From: an uncultured Clostridia bacterium
GTDB lineage: Bacteria; Bacillota; Clostridia; TANB77; CAG-465
Length of the DNA stretch: 37,603 nt
Assembly (NCBI GenBank): GCA_944383015.1
Contig: CALWOC010000007.1
Coordinates: 1-37,603 of the forward strand
Reading direction: 5' to 3'
In this document: piece after piece, positions 24,868 through 33,876 of the stretch
Position numbering within the stretch: position 1 is the stretch's first letter
Layout: the number at the start of each line of letters is the position of its first letter
Translations under genes and position numbers: made by a program
Notes under the pieces: model-generated
Told to the model about the DNA's origin: nothing
The model's database searches: none
Seen by the model: only the letters and a program-made list of their open reading frames with translations

Positions 24868-27123
24868 CTAATTATATTTCTTAATTCTTTTTATTCTCTC
24901 ACTAATGTGATTTGCTTCTTCAAATTCTCTTCTTCCACAGCAAGGACAAAGCTCTTTAATTATACCTGTATATCCACATACTGGATCTCTATCTACTGGA
25001 TGATTTATTGAACCATATCCAATTCCTGACTCTTTCATACACCTTATTATTTGTTCAAAAGCTTCAAGATTTTTTGTTGGATCTCCGTCAAGCTCTACAT
25101 AGCTTATATGTCCTCCATTTGTAAGCTCATGATATGGTGCTTCAATTTTAATTTTGTTAAATGCACTTATTTTATAATATACTGGTACATGAAAAGAATT
25201 TGTATAATACTCTCTATCAGTAACTCCCTCAATTACTCCATATTTTTTCTTATCTATTTTTACAAATCTTCCTGCAAGTCCCTCAGCCGGTGTAGCAATT
25301 AAAGTAAAATTCAATTTGTCTTTCTTAGACTGTTCATTCATTCTTTCTCTCATATGACCTATAATTTTTAATCCTAATTCTCTTGCTTCTTCACTTTCAC
25401 CATGATGTTTTCCTATTAAAGCTTTTAAGCACTCTGCAAGACCTATAAATCCCATAGTAAGAGTACCATGCTTTAAAACTTCTCCTACTTTATCTGTGTT
25501 CTTTAATTTATCCGAATCTAACCATACATGTTGTCCCATTAAAAATGGATAATTATATACTCTTTTATTTGATTGTATTTCAAATCTACTTTTTAATTGA
25601 TCAATTACAAGATCAATTTTCTCATCTAGCATTTCAAAGAATTTTTCTACATCTCCATGAGCCTCAATTCCAAGTCTTGGTAAATTAACTGATGTAAAAC
25701 TTAAATTTCCTCTTCCACAAGTAACTTCACGAGTTTTATCATATATATTTCCCATTACTCTTGTTCTGCATCCCATATATGCTACCTCTGTATCATAGTC
25801 ACCTTTTCTATAATACTGTAAATTAAACGGTGCATCAATAAACGAAAAATTCGGAAATAACCTTTTAGCAGATACTTTACAACTTAACTTAAATAAATCA
25901 TAATTAGGATCTTCTGGATTATAATTAATACCTTCTTTTACTCTAAATATTTGTATAGGAAATATTGGTGTTTCACCATTTCCTAGTCCATCTTCTGTTG
26001 CTTGTAACACTTTTTGCATAACAAGTCTTCCTTCAGGTGAAGTATCAAGTCCATAATTTATACTACTAAAAGGAACTTGCGCACCTGCTCTAGAATGCAT
26101 TGTATTTAGATTATGTATAAAGCTTTCCATTGCTTGATAAGTTGCATTTTCTACTTCCTTGTCTGTATACTTTACTGTAAATTTTTGAATTTTATCTATT
26201 ATATTATTATCTATGCCATACTTACTTAAATATTTTTTTTCAATATTTAAGTATCCATTAGAATCTTTATATGAAGCGACAATATCTTTATCATATTTAA
26301 TAGATTTTACTATATATTCTCCCACTTTTTGTGGATTTTCTAAATCTGTTAAAAGCTCTAATGCTTTAATTAAATTCTTTAGATACTCTTTTTTATATGT
26401 TACTCTTACACCCTTTGCCATTGCATATTCAAAGTTTGGTATACTCTGTCCTCCATGCTGATCATTTTGATTTGATTGTATTGCTATTGCCGCAAGAGCT
26501 GCATAGCTTCCTATACTCTGTGGCTCTCTTAAAAATCCTTCACCTGTACAAAATCCATCTTTAAAAAGTTTTATTAAATCTATTTGACAACAAGTCGTTG
26601 TAAGAGTTAAAAAGTCTAAATCATGTATATGTATATCTCCATTTTTATGTGCTTCTGAATGTGTAGGTTTTAATACACATAAATGATAAAAATTTTTTGC
26701 ACCTTCTGAACCATACTTTAGCATTGTTCCCATAGCTGTATCTGCATTTATATTTGCATTTTCTCTTTTAACGTTATTATTTATTGCATCATCAAAAGTA
26801 AGTCCTTTATATATTCTTATTATTTCTGAACTTCTCTCTCTTGTTCTATCTCTTTCTTCTCTAAATTTTCTATATACTCTTAATGTAGATGTATGTCCCT
26901 CTTCTTTTAATATTTGTTCCACAATTCTTTGTATTTCCTGAGATGATACCTGTTTATTTTGCTGAATTTCTTCAAGTTTTTCATATACTTTTTCTGACAA
27001 CTCTTCCGATCTTGAATAGTCTTGTCCACCTATTGAATTAGCAGCTTTATATATAGATTTTGCAATTCTTTCTATGTTAAAATTTACCTTTCTTCCATCT
27101 CTTTTTAATACTTTTGTTATCAT
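24868..27123 (-). CDS. nrdD: Class III ribonucleotide reductase catalytic chain, lacking the glycyl-radical tail
   Basis: Reduces ribonucleoside triphosphates to deoxy forms without oxygen. 751 aa from the ATG at 27123, chosen because GAGGTGG precedes it and the longer frame would start inside the promoter's -10. Residues 1-95 are an ATP-cone (VLKRDGRKVNFN...VYRKFREERD), the allosteric site. Catalytic-core marks include TTCCQIDL, DQHGGQSIPNF, GCRTRVMGN and GNLSFTSVNLPRL. The C-terminus keeps a four-cysteine zinc site (DPVCGYTG, ELCPCCG) but stops at ERIKRIKKYN, where full-length enzymes continue RRITGYL with the radical glycine. That part is encoded at 24052-24324. No frameshift explains it: the frame ends in a TAG followed by a terminator. 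Confidence 0.95.
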   Translation of the reverse strand: MITKVLKRDGRKVNFNIERIAKSIYKAANSIGGQDYSRSEELSEKVYEKLEEIQQNKQVSSQEIQRIVEQILKEEGHTSTLRVYRKFREERDRTRERSSEIIRIYKGLTFDDAINNNVKRENANINADTAMGTMLKYGSEGAKNFYHLCVLKPTHSEAHKNGDIHIHDLDFLTLTTTCCQIDLIKLFKDGFCTGEGFLREPQSIGSYAALAAIAIQSNQNDQHGGQSIPNFEYAMAKGVRVTYKKEYLKNLIKALELLTDLENPQKVGEYIVKSIKYDKDIVASYKDSNGYLNIEKKYLSKYGIDNNIIDKIQKFTVKYTDKEVENATYQAMESFIHNLNTMHSRAGAQVPFSSINYGLDTSPEGRLVMQKVLQATEDGLGNGETPIFPIQIFRVKEGINYNPEDPNYDLFKLSCKVSAKRLFPNFSFIDAPFNLQYYRKGDYDTEVAYMGCRTRVMGNIYDKTREVTCGRGNLSFTSVNLPRLGIEAHGDVEKFFEMLDEKIDLVIDQLKSRFEIQSNKRVYNYPFLMGQHVWLDSDKLKNTDKVGEVLKHGTLTMGFIGLAECLKALIGKHHGESEEARELGLKIIGHMRERMNEQSKKDKLNFTLIATPAEGLAGRFVKIDKKKYGVIEGVTDREYYTNSFHVPVYYKISAFNKIKIEAPYHELTNGGHISYVELDGDPTKNLEAFEQIIRCMKESGIGYGSINHPVDRDPVCGYTGIIKELCPCCGRREFEEANHISERIKRIKKYN

Positions 27124-27158
27124 GTATATTCCACCTCTTACTACTAAATTCCTATGCA

Positions 27159-27187
27159 ATTATATCATTTGGTATAAAATATTGCAA
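27159..27187 (-). promoter_or_regulatory. Sigma-A promoter of nrdD
   Basis: Minus strand TTGCAA (27187-27182), 17 bases, TATAAT (27164-27159) with TGA before the -10. The leader is about 30 nt. No NrdR-box pair is visible. Confidence 0.8.
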
Positions 27188-27197
27188 TAAGAAAAAA

Positions 27198-28553
27198 CTA
27201 CATATAATGACTAATTACCGCATTAACTATTGCATCTATATATTCTTGTCTATTTTCTTTTAAAAGTTTAATATCTTTTTTAGAATTAATAAATCCAAGC
27301 TCTAAAAGATAGGCTTCTGTCGTCATATTACTTAGATAATATGGATTACTACCTATATTTTTATTTCTTCCATCAACATATGCTTTAGTCATTATTCCAC
27401 CTGTTTCTCTAATAATAAATAAATATGGTGTATTTGTAGATAATGTATCATATGGTTCATATCCTAAATCTTTTGCATATTCTATTGCCTCTTTAACTTC
27501 TTCATCATTATATGTTCTTACATATACACCATCTAATACTTTATAATTATTATTAGGAGAATATGTTGTACCTACTGTATTTACTATATTATCTGCAATA
27601 GACTTTGCAAAATCTAGATTTTCATTATTTGAAGCATATACCTCCACTCCACCTTGTGGATTTTTTTCTATTGTACTATTTAAATGAATAGATAGAAATA
27701 ATTTTGCTTTTACTTGATTTGGAAGTACAGCCCTTCCACCAAGATCATATGACTCTACATATTCGTCTTCCTCTCTTGTAAGCATTACCTTATATCCTAA
27801 AGCTTCAAGTCTTTTTTTTAGCTCTAATGAATATTTAAGTGTATATTCCGATTCATAATTATCCTCGTATACAGCACCAGGATCTCTTCCTCCATGACCA
27901 GGATCAATTACAATATCATATACATCATTTGGAAGTTGTGACTTTAAAGCGACAATTTGCATATACTCTATTTGTTTTTCATTTATTTTTAAATTATTAA
28001 AAACTATATTTATCTTTAGATTTACATTGTTTTTCGTCATGGTATAATATTCATTTTCGCCATAGTCTGTTATATTTTTAATTGTGTAATAATAGCTATT
28101 ATAATTTTCTTCTTTTTTTGTAATTACTTTTAAAAATATGTAATAGTTTCCTTCTGATATTTTTTCTAAATCAATTCCCTCATTAATATTCTTAGAAAGC
28201 TCAAAATTAATTTTTTCTTCACCTAAGCTATACTCTAAACTATATTCAATATCATTGCCATCTAAATCTTTTAATACAATATATATATTATTTATATTAG
28301 TATTAATAAATTCGTTTTTTACATATCCACCAAGATTTAAATGGTTACCATAGATAGTATATTTATCTAAATATGCATACTCAGTTTGAATATTTTTAAA
28401 AATAAGATTTCTTTTTTCTTCATTTACTTTCTCTTGTGTTTTTGTCTCATTAATTCCTAGTATTTTGCTATATAACACAGTAAGACATAACATAACCAAA
28501 ATAACTAATACAATTTCTATTATTCTTGTTATCTTACTTTTACCAAAGTCCAT
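27198..28553 (-). CDS. N-acetylmuramoyl-L-alanine amidase (Amidase_3), membrane-anchored
   Basis: Zinc amidase that cuts the MurNAc-L-alanine bond of peptidoglycan. About 451 aa. One N-terminal hydrophobic segment (about 12-33) anchors it facing outward. Residues about 45-205 form a beta-rich region without a family I can name, which may be a wall-binding or regulatory domain. The catalytic domain (about 212-451) shows DIVIDPGHGGRDPGA with the first zinc histidine, an acidic ligand in YESEYTLKYS, and LFLSIHLNS with the second histidine. The ATG at 28553 is preferred because AGAGG lies 11 bases upstream; GTG and ATG codons just before it lie too close. It follows the flavoprotein gene by a few bases. 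Confidence 0.93.
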   Translation of the reverse strand: MDFGKSKITRIIEIVLVILVMLCLTVLYSKILGINETKTQEKVNEEKRNLIFKNIQTEYAYLDKYTIYGNHLNLGGYVKNEFINTNINNIYIVLKDLDGNDIEYSLEYSLGEEKINFELSKNINEGIDLEKISEGNYYIFLKVITKKEENYNSYYYTIKNITDYGENEYYTMTKNNVNLKINIVFNNLKINEKQIEYMQIVALKSQLPNDVYDIVIDPGHGGRDPGAVYEDNYESEYTLKYSLELKKRLEALGYKVMLTREEDEYVESYDLGGRAVLPNQVKAKLFLSIHLNSTIEKNPQGGVEVYASNNENLDFAKSIADNIVNTVGTTYSPNNNYKVLDGVYVRTYNDEEVKEAIEYAKDLGYEPYDTLSTNTPYLFIIRETGGIMTKAYVDGRNKNIGSNPYYLSNMTTEAYLLELGFINSKKDIKLLKENRQEYIDAIVNAVISHYM

Positions 28554-28576
28554 ATGACACATCACCTCTTTTTGCC

Positions 28577-30136
28577 TTATTTATTTTCTAAAACTTTTAT
28601 TGCTACCTTTATTCCATCTACTGCTGCAGTCATTATTCCTCCAGCATATCCTGCTCCTTCACCGCAAGGATAAAGTCCATATATATTTGACATTAAACTA
28701 TCTTTATCTCTAATTATTTGAACTGGTGATGAAGTTCTGGTTTCGACTGCTGTAAGTATTGCATCATCACAAGAAAATCCTTTTATTTTTTTATTAAATT
28801 CTACAAGAGCTTCTTTTAAAGTATCATTTATATAACTTGGAAAAAGCTCATTTAAATTAGCAAATGTATAACCAGGTTTATACGTTGGTTTAACCTGTCC
28901 AATTTTTTCTGTTTTAATATTATCAAAATAATCTTTAACTCTTTGCACAGGTGCAAAATAATTTTTTCCCCCCATGTCAAAAGCTTTCTTTTCAAGTTTT
29001 TCTTGAAAATACATTCCTTTTAAAGGATCATCGCCACATATATCACTAACATTAACATTTACAAGTAAAGCACTATTTGCATTTTCTCCGTCTCTACTAT
29101 ATCTACTCATACCATTTGTAACAACTGTATTTTCTTCTGAAGAAGAAGCCATAACTTGTCCACCAGGACACATGCAAAAACTATAACATGTTCTTCCATT
29201 TTTCGAATGATAAACAAGCTTATACTCTGCAGGAGGCAATTTAAAATCTATATTTTGTCCATATTGTGATATATTAATGTCTTTTTGCAAATGCTCTATC
29301 CTTGCACCAACAGCAAAATTTTTAGGGACAATATTGACTTGTTTTTTTAAGAGTTGCTTAAAAGTATCCCTTGCACTATGTCCTATTGCAAGTATTACTG
29401 CATCAGTATCTATATTTTTTTCATCAAAAAATACACCTTTAATTTTATTTTTTTCTATTTTAAAATCTGTTACTTTAGTATCAAAAAAGAATTTTCCACC
29501 TTTTGAAATTATATATTCTCTTATATTTTTAACTATATTTACCAAATTATCTGTACCAATATGAGGCTTTGCAGTATATAATATTTCCTTAGGTGCTCCA
29601 AATCGAACAAATTCTTCTAATACTTTTCTAGAATAAATTGAAGAATTTCCAGTTGTAAGCTTTCCATCAGAAAAAGTACCTGCTCCACCTTCTCCAAACT
29701 GAATATTAGACTTTATATTAAGTTTTTTGCCATTTGAAAAATCTTCAACATCTTTTATTCTTTTTTCCACTTTTGCTCCTTGCTCAAAAATAATTGGCAA
29801 AATTCCATTATCTACTAAAGTAAGTGCTGCAAATAGACCTGCTGGCCCACTACCAACTATAACTGGTCTAACTTTACTATCTCTTTTTACTATAATACTT
29901 GGATATTCTTCTTTTTTAACAAGTATTGCTCCTTTTATTTTTTGCTCTTTTATTAGATCTACTTCAACAGAATAGTTAAAAAATATATCTGCTTTATTTC
30001 TTGCATCAATAGATCTTTTATATATATATGCTCTTTTAACATTATTCTGATTTATATGATATCTTTTTAATGCAAGATTTATTACTTCTTCCTCACTAAA
30101 ATTTCCTCTTATCTTTATGTTTGTTAATCTATACAT
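28577..30136 (-). CDS. FAD-dependent dehydrogenase of the COG2509 family
   Basis: 519 aa, usual for this uncharacterised family. Residues 1-85 form an N-terminal alpha/beta domain (NIKIRGNFSEEEVINLALKRY). Then comes the FAD dinucleotide-binding fold: RPVIVGSGPAGLFAALTL at about 91-108, a middle region with FGEGGAGTFSDGKLTTG, NFAVGARIEHLQ and CMCPGGQVMASSSE, and the C-terminal GLYPCGEGAGYAGGIMTAAVDG. The redox substrate is unknown. AGGAG precedes the ATG. It lies between the GNAT gene (8 bases upstream) and the amidase, all in one transcript. Confidence 0.93.
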   Translation of the reverse strand: MYRLTNIKIRGNFSEEEVINLALKRYHINQNNVKRAYIYKRSIDARNKADIFFNYSVEVDLIKEQKIKGAILVKKEEYPSIIVKRDSKVRPVIVGSGPAGLFAALTLVDNGILPIIFEQGAKVEKRIKDVEDFSNGKKLNIKSNIQFGEGGAGTFSDGKLTTGNSSIYSRKVLEEFVRFGAPKEILYTAKPHIGTDNLVNIVKNIREYIISKGGKFFFDTKVTDFKIEKNKIKGVFFDEKNIDTDAVILAIGHSARDTFKQLLKKQVNIVPKNFAVGARIEHLQKDINISQYGQNIDFKLPPAEYKLVYHSKNGRTCYSFCMCPGGQVMASSSEENTVVTNGMSRYSRDGENANSALLVNVNVSDICGDDPLKGMYFQEKLEKKAFDMGGKNYFAPVQRVKDYFDNIKTEKIGQVKPTYKPGYTFANLNELFPSYINDTLKEALVEFNKKIKGFSCDDAILTAVETRTSSPVQIIRDKDSLMSNIYGLYPCGEGAGYAGGIMTAAVDGIKVAIKVLENK

Positions 30137-30144
30137 AAACTCTC

Positions 30145-30567
30145 CTATAAATATAAATTATATTTTCTACTTTGTGCTTTTTTAAATCCTACACTCTCAT
30201 AAAAAGAATGTACATCTTGTTCACTTTCTAAACAAGTTAAATGTATTGTCTTATATCCATTATCTCTAGCATAATCTACAACATATTCAATTAAAATTTT
30301 TCCTAAATTTCTTCTTCTAAAATCTTTTTTTACTGCTAAATTAAACAGCTCAATAGTAGGCTGAAAAGAAAATGTAAATAATTCTAATTTATACATTGTA
30401 ACTGTTGCAACAATTTCTTCCCTTTCTTTAAGCACTATAATTTCATAAGAATTATTATTCTCATCATATTTTAAATACTTATCTATATTTTCGCTTCCGT
30501 CAAATGCCTCATCAATTAAACTTTTATATTTTGGTAAATCTTCTCTTTTTAACTTTTCTATAATCAT
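30145..30567 (-). CDS. GNAT-family N-acetyltransferase
   Basis: 140 aa, a single GNAT domain that transfers an acetyl group from acetyl-CoA to an unknown amine. Seen: the beta4 strand LFNLAVKKDFRRRNLGK with the R-x-x-x-G/K pyrophosphate loop, then the GYKTIHLTCLE strand and HSFYESVGFKKAQ near the C-terminus. ATG with AAGGAG. First gene of the GNAT - flavoprotein - amidase transcript. Confidence 0.9.
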   Translation of the reverse strand: MIIEKLKREDLPKYKSLIDEAFDGSENIDKYLKYDENNNSYEIIVLKEREEIVATVTMYKLELFTFSFQPTIELFNLAVKKDFRRRNLGKILIEYVVDYARDNGYKTIHLTCLESEQDVHSFYESVGFKKAQSRKYNLYL

Positions 30568-30593
30568 AAAAATTCTCCTTAAATCATGAACAT

Positions 30594-30622
30594 ATTATAC
30601 TATATTTTTATAATAAAATAAA
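30594..30622 (-). promoter_or_regulatory. Possible sigma-A promoter of the GNAT-flavoprotein-amidase operon
   Basis: Minus strand TTTATT (30622-30617), 17 bases, TATAAT (30599-30594). The -10 is perfect but the -35 is poor (3 of 6). Confidence 0.45.
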
Positions 30623-30655
30623 GATAAAAAACTTGATGATTCTCATCAAGTTTTT
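30621..30655 (-). terminator. Intrinsic terminator of the pilus-dipeptidase run
   Basis: Inverted repeat AAAAACTTGATGA...TCATCAAGTTTTT around 30627-30655, five bases after the dipeptidase stop, with a T-rich stretch after the stem on the minus strand. Confidence 0.9.
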
Positions 30656-30659
30656 ATTA

Positions 30660-32081
30660 TTAATCTAAATTTATAATCATATCAAAAAGAGTATTTAACA
30701 AACTTTTACATGAATCTAAATATAATGTTTCATTTACTGTGTGAACATCTTTTACATCTGGTCCTAATGATATCATATCTAAATTTGGTAACTTTTCAAA
30801 AATCATTCCACACTCTACTCCTGCATGAATCGCACAAACTATAGGCTCTTTGCCATTGTGACTATTTTTATATGAGTTTATATATACCTTTTCTAAAATA
30901 GAATTTGGATTATATTTCCAACCTGGATACTGTCCACTCTCTTTTATATTAAATCCAAGACCGCTTGCAACTAAATTATTTTCTTCTTTTATTATATCTC
31001 TTTTTTCATCTACACTAGATCTAAGAGATTCTATAATTTTTATTTTTCCATCAGAAACATCTACAACACCAATATTTCCAGAAGTTTCTACTAACCCTTT
31101 AACATCTTTACTCCACTCAATTACATTTTGCTTAAGATTAAGTATAAGTTCAATAATGCTCAAACTATCTTTATTTGAAATTGAATTAAATTTTGCACTT
31201 TTTTTATTTTCATGTATTAAAACTAAAAGTCCTGCATCTTCTTCTGTTACATCTAAAGATTCTACTTTATTATCTATTAAATCCTTAAAACTATCATTAG
31301 ATGAAGCAAAAATGACAGATGTAGAATTTGCTATAGCATTATCTTTTGTTCCACCTTTCCAAGAAATTATTTCAATATCTTTTATATCATCTAAAAGATT
31401 AGCAGCTAAATAGTTTGAATTCATTCTACCCTTGTCAATATCAACACCAGAATGTCCACCATAAAGTCCATTAATTTCTAATGTATATACTTTTTTATCT
31501 TTGCATTCTGATATATTTACCTCTTTAGTGTATTCAGTAGTAACTCCACCTGCACATCCAACAATTGCAGTATTCTCTTCTTCTCCATCTAAATTTATTA
31601 AATATTTAGCCTCTATATCTGAGTAATTAAAGCTTCTTGCTCCATTCATTCCAATTTCTTCTTCTGTTGTAAAAAGGCACTCAATATTTGGTAGCTTAAT
31701 TTCATTTTCATCTAAAAGTAACATTAAAATTGCAACTCCAATACCATCATCCGCTCCAAGAGACGTATCTTTTGCTTTTAGTATTCTTTCATTTTGTATT
31801 ATTTCTATAGGATCTTTTGAAAAGTCATGCTTAGATTCTTTTGTCTTCACACATACCATATCCGTATGAGCTTGAAATAATATAGTATTTTTATTTTCAT
31901 ATCCTATTGATGCTTTTCTTTTTATAATAACGTTATTATTTTTGTCTTTTTTGTACCACAAATTTCTCTTCTTTGCAAAATCACATAAATAATCTGCAAT
32001 CTTTTCCTCACATTTTGAGTTTCTTGGTATTTTTGAAATTTCTTTAAAAAAATCTATTAGCTTATTATATCTATCTTTCAT
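30660..32081 (-). CDS. pepD: Aminoacyl-histidine dipeptidase (PepD, M20 family)
   Basis: Di-zinc cytosolic peptidase that cleaves Xaa-His and other dipeptides. 473 aa from the ATG at 32081, chosen because GGTGAT lies four bases before it; a longer frame from 32111 would overlap the sortase more. Metal-binding marks: AHTDMVCVK (first His and Asp), GADDGIGVAILM (bridging Asp), LFTTEEEIGMNGA (catalytic Glu pair), LINLDGEEE, and HAGVECGM with HTVNETLYLDS near the end. The start overlaps the end of the downstream sortase gene by 11 bases, so it is co-transcribed with the pilus sortases, though its role is presumably general peptide use. Confidence 0.94.
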   Translation of the reverse strand: MKDRYNKLIDFFKEISKIPRNSKCEEKIADYLCDFAKKRNLWYKKDKNNNVIIKRKASIGYENKNTILFQAHTDMVCVKTKESKHDFSKDPIEIIQNERILKAKDTSLGADDGIGVAILMLLLDENEIKLPNIECLFTTEEEIGMNGARSFNYSDIEAKYLINLDGEEENTAIVGCAGGVTTEYTKEVNISECKDKKVYTLEINGLYGGHSGVDIDKGRMNSNYLAANLLDDIKDIEIISWKGGTKDNAIANSTSVIFASSNDSFKDLIDNKVESLDVTEEDAGLLVLIHENKKSAKFNSISNKDSLSIIELILNLKQNVIEWSKDVKGLVETSGNIGVVDVSDGKIKIIESLRSSVDEKRDIIKEENNLVASGLGFNIKESGQYPGWKYNPNSILEKVYINSYKNSHNGKEPIVCAIHAGVECGMIFEKLPNLDMISLGPDVKDVHTVNETLYLDSCKSLLNTLFDMIINLD

Positions 32082-32919
32082 TTTTATCACCATCCGTATT
32101 ATTTTTCTCATTTTTAATTCTTTTTATTCTTTTAATTATATATACAAATAATATAATAATTACAAAAAGTATAGCTATTATGAAAATAATATTTTTTAAT
32201 ATAAAAGACTTAATTTTATCTAAAGTAGATATTTCTACTTTGTCTTGCATTTGTGTTAACTCACCTGTTACAAGTAGTCTATGAGTATTTATATTTTTAG
32301 GAGTACATGTTACAAGTGTTACTAAAGTCTTATTATTTTGAATTTTTAAACTATCTGTCTCATTTGGTAGAACAACTTTTATATCTACAACTTTATAACA
32401 ATTAGTATTTCCTAAATACTCTATAAAAAAATTATCTCCTATAATAATTTTATCTAAATCATCTAATATTTTAGCCCTTGTAAGTCCACTATGCCCTGCA
32501 ATAACACTATGTGTATTTTCTTTAGCAGTAGGATATGAAGTATCTTTTAAAAGTGCTACTCCTTTTTGAAGATTATCTCCTTCTATTCCTTCATATATTG
32601 GTAAGTCAACATTGATTTTTGGAATACTTAGTGTACCTATTACTGTACCTGTATTTAAAAAATCAAAGCTGCTTGGTTCATTCGAGTTATCTATATCTTC
32701 AATACTTACAATTGGATCAGTATCTGACAAATCTTTGTTAAAACTATCCGACTCTTCTTGTTTTTTTTCTTTTTCTTCAATAGGCATACTACTTATATTT
32801 GATTTATAATTATATACCACACTTGTCTGATTAATATATGATATAAATCTTAAAGCAAAAGGAAAAATAAATATTAAAAATCCTATTATAAATAATATTT
32901 TAGATAAATTTTTCTTCAT
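32071..32919 (-). CDS. Class C-like sortase (second of a tandem pair)
   Basis: Transpeptidase at the outer face of the membrane that joins pilin subunits or attaches them to the wall. 282 aa: N-terminal membrane segment (7-29), linker, catalytic domain about 92-220, and a C-terminal membrane segment (about 238-264) with a basic tail. Catalytic residues are H143 in AGHSG, C205 in TLVTCTP and R214 in NTHRLLVTG, the class C pattern. The lid motif of class C (DPF/W) is at best represented by DPI at 68-70. The ATG directly follows the stop of the first sortase. Confidence 0.93.
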   Translation of the reverse strand: MKKNLSKILFIIGFLIFIFPFALRFISYINQTSVVYNYKSNISSMPIEEKEKKQEESDSFNKDLSDTDPIVSIEDIDNSNEPSSFDFLNTGTVIGTLSIPKINVDLPIYEGIEGDNLQKGVALLKDTSYPTAKENTHSVIAGHSGLTRAKILDDLDKIIIGDNFFIEYLGNTNCYKVVDIKVVLPNETDSLKIQNNKTLVTLVTCTPKNINTHRLLVTGELTQMQDKVEISTLDKIKSFILKNIIFIIAILFVIIILFVYIIKRIKRIKNEKNNTDGDKNER

Positions 32920-33789
32920 TTAGTTTTCCTTCTTTCTTTTAGTAATTTTTTGAATAATAGATATAATTATTAAAATAATAATTACAATAAATACAAATAA
33001 CATCATACTTTTATTCTTTTTAATAAAATCAATAAAAAGCTCAAAATCTGATTTTTCATTTATTATCTCTAAATTGATATTATCTTCTACTTTCTCTTCT
33101 TTAATTTCTTTTTCTTCTTCTATTTTTTCACCAGTTACTAGTAATCTATGTGTATTTACTGTCTTAGGCGTACATGTTACAAGTGTTACTAAACATCTAT
33201 TTTCCTCTATTTTTAAACTACTTGTATCATCTGGAAGTACAACTCTTTTTTCAATTACTCTATACTTAGTTATATTACCATAAAAAGAAATATAAAACTC
33301 ATCATCAATCTCTAGTTCATTTAAATTATCAAAAATCTCTGCTTGAGATATTCCAGTATGACCAGCAAGTATAGAATGCGTATTTATATCTCCATTTGGA
33401 AGAGATGTATCTTCCATATGTGCTACACCTTTTGTTAAATTTGTTGATGTAATTCCTTCATAAATAGGCAGATTTATATTTATTTTTGGTATATTTATAG
33501 TACCTACCATCTCTCCTAATTCTAAAAAACTATATGAACTTGAAGCATCGTCTACATTAATTTCATTTGGATCTACTACTTTTATTTGAGATGCATTTTC
33601 ATCATTAAATTCTTCTGATTTTTTAAGTTTATCTTCAAGTATTTCTTTATCCATGGTCTCTATTTCTTTGTTATAATTAGAAATAATTTCTGTTTGGTTT
33701 TTAAATGATAAAAATTTAGAATATATAGGATAAACTATACAAAAAATACCACATATATATAATATAACTTTTAATACTTTTACTCTCAT
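32920..33789 (-). CDS. Class C-like sortase (first of a tandem pair)
   Basis: 289 aa from the ATG at 33789, which has AGGTG seven bases upstream; a frame from 33819 has none. Same layout as the following gene: N-terminal membrane segment (6-26), catalytic domain with H144 in AGHTG, C206 in TLVTCTP and R215 in NTHRLLVTG, then a C-terminal membrane segment (about 260-282) and a lysine-rich tail. A DP at about 73 could stand in for the lid. It lies just behind the pilin gene and its terminator, so it is probably transcribed mainly by read-through. One of the pair probably polymerises the pilin and the other may attach a second subunit; sequence alone does not say which. Confidence 0.93.
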   Translation of the reverse strand: MRVKVLKVILYICGIFCIVYPIYSKFLSFKNQTEIISNYNKEIETMDKEILEDKLKKSEEFNDENASQIKVVDPNEINVDDASSSYSFLELGEMVGTINIPKININLPIYEGITSTNLTKGVAHMEDTSLPNGDINTHSILAGHTGISQAEIFDNLNELEIDDEFYISFYGNITKYRVIEKRVVLPDDTSSLKIEENRCLVTLVTCTPKTVNTHRLLVTGEKIEEEKEIKEEKVEDNINLEIINEKSDFELFIDFIKKNKSMMLFVFIVIIILIIISIIQKITKRKKEN

Positions 33790-33811
33790 ATAAAAACACC
33801 TATATAGATTA

Positions 33812-33857
33812 TATATCAAAAAAAAGAGAATAACTAGTATTTAACTAATTATTCTCT
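33812..33857 (-). terminator. Terminator between the pilin and the sortase genes
   Basis: Hairpin AGAGAATAA...TTATTCTCT at 33825-33857, nineteen bases past the pilin stop, followed on the minus strand by eight T and then TATAAT-like sequence. It would keep sortase transcripts far below pilin transcripts. Confidence 0.88.
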
Positions 33858-33876
33858 TAATAATCTAATATTTTTA

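Noticed and set aside
24868..24900. A frameshift at the nrdD end that would restore the glycyl-radical motif
   Set aside because: None of the frames past the TAG encodes RITGYL; the stop is followed by a terminator and an opposite-strand gene, and the motif is in a complete separate gene with its own promoter.
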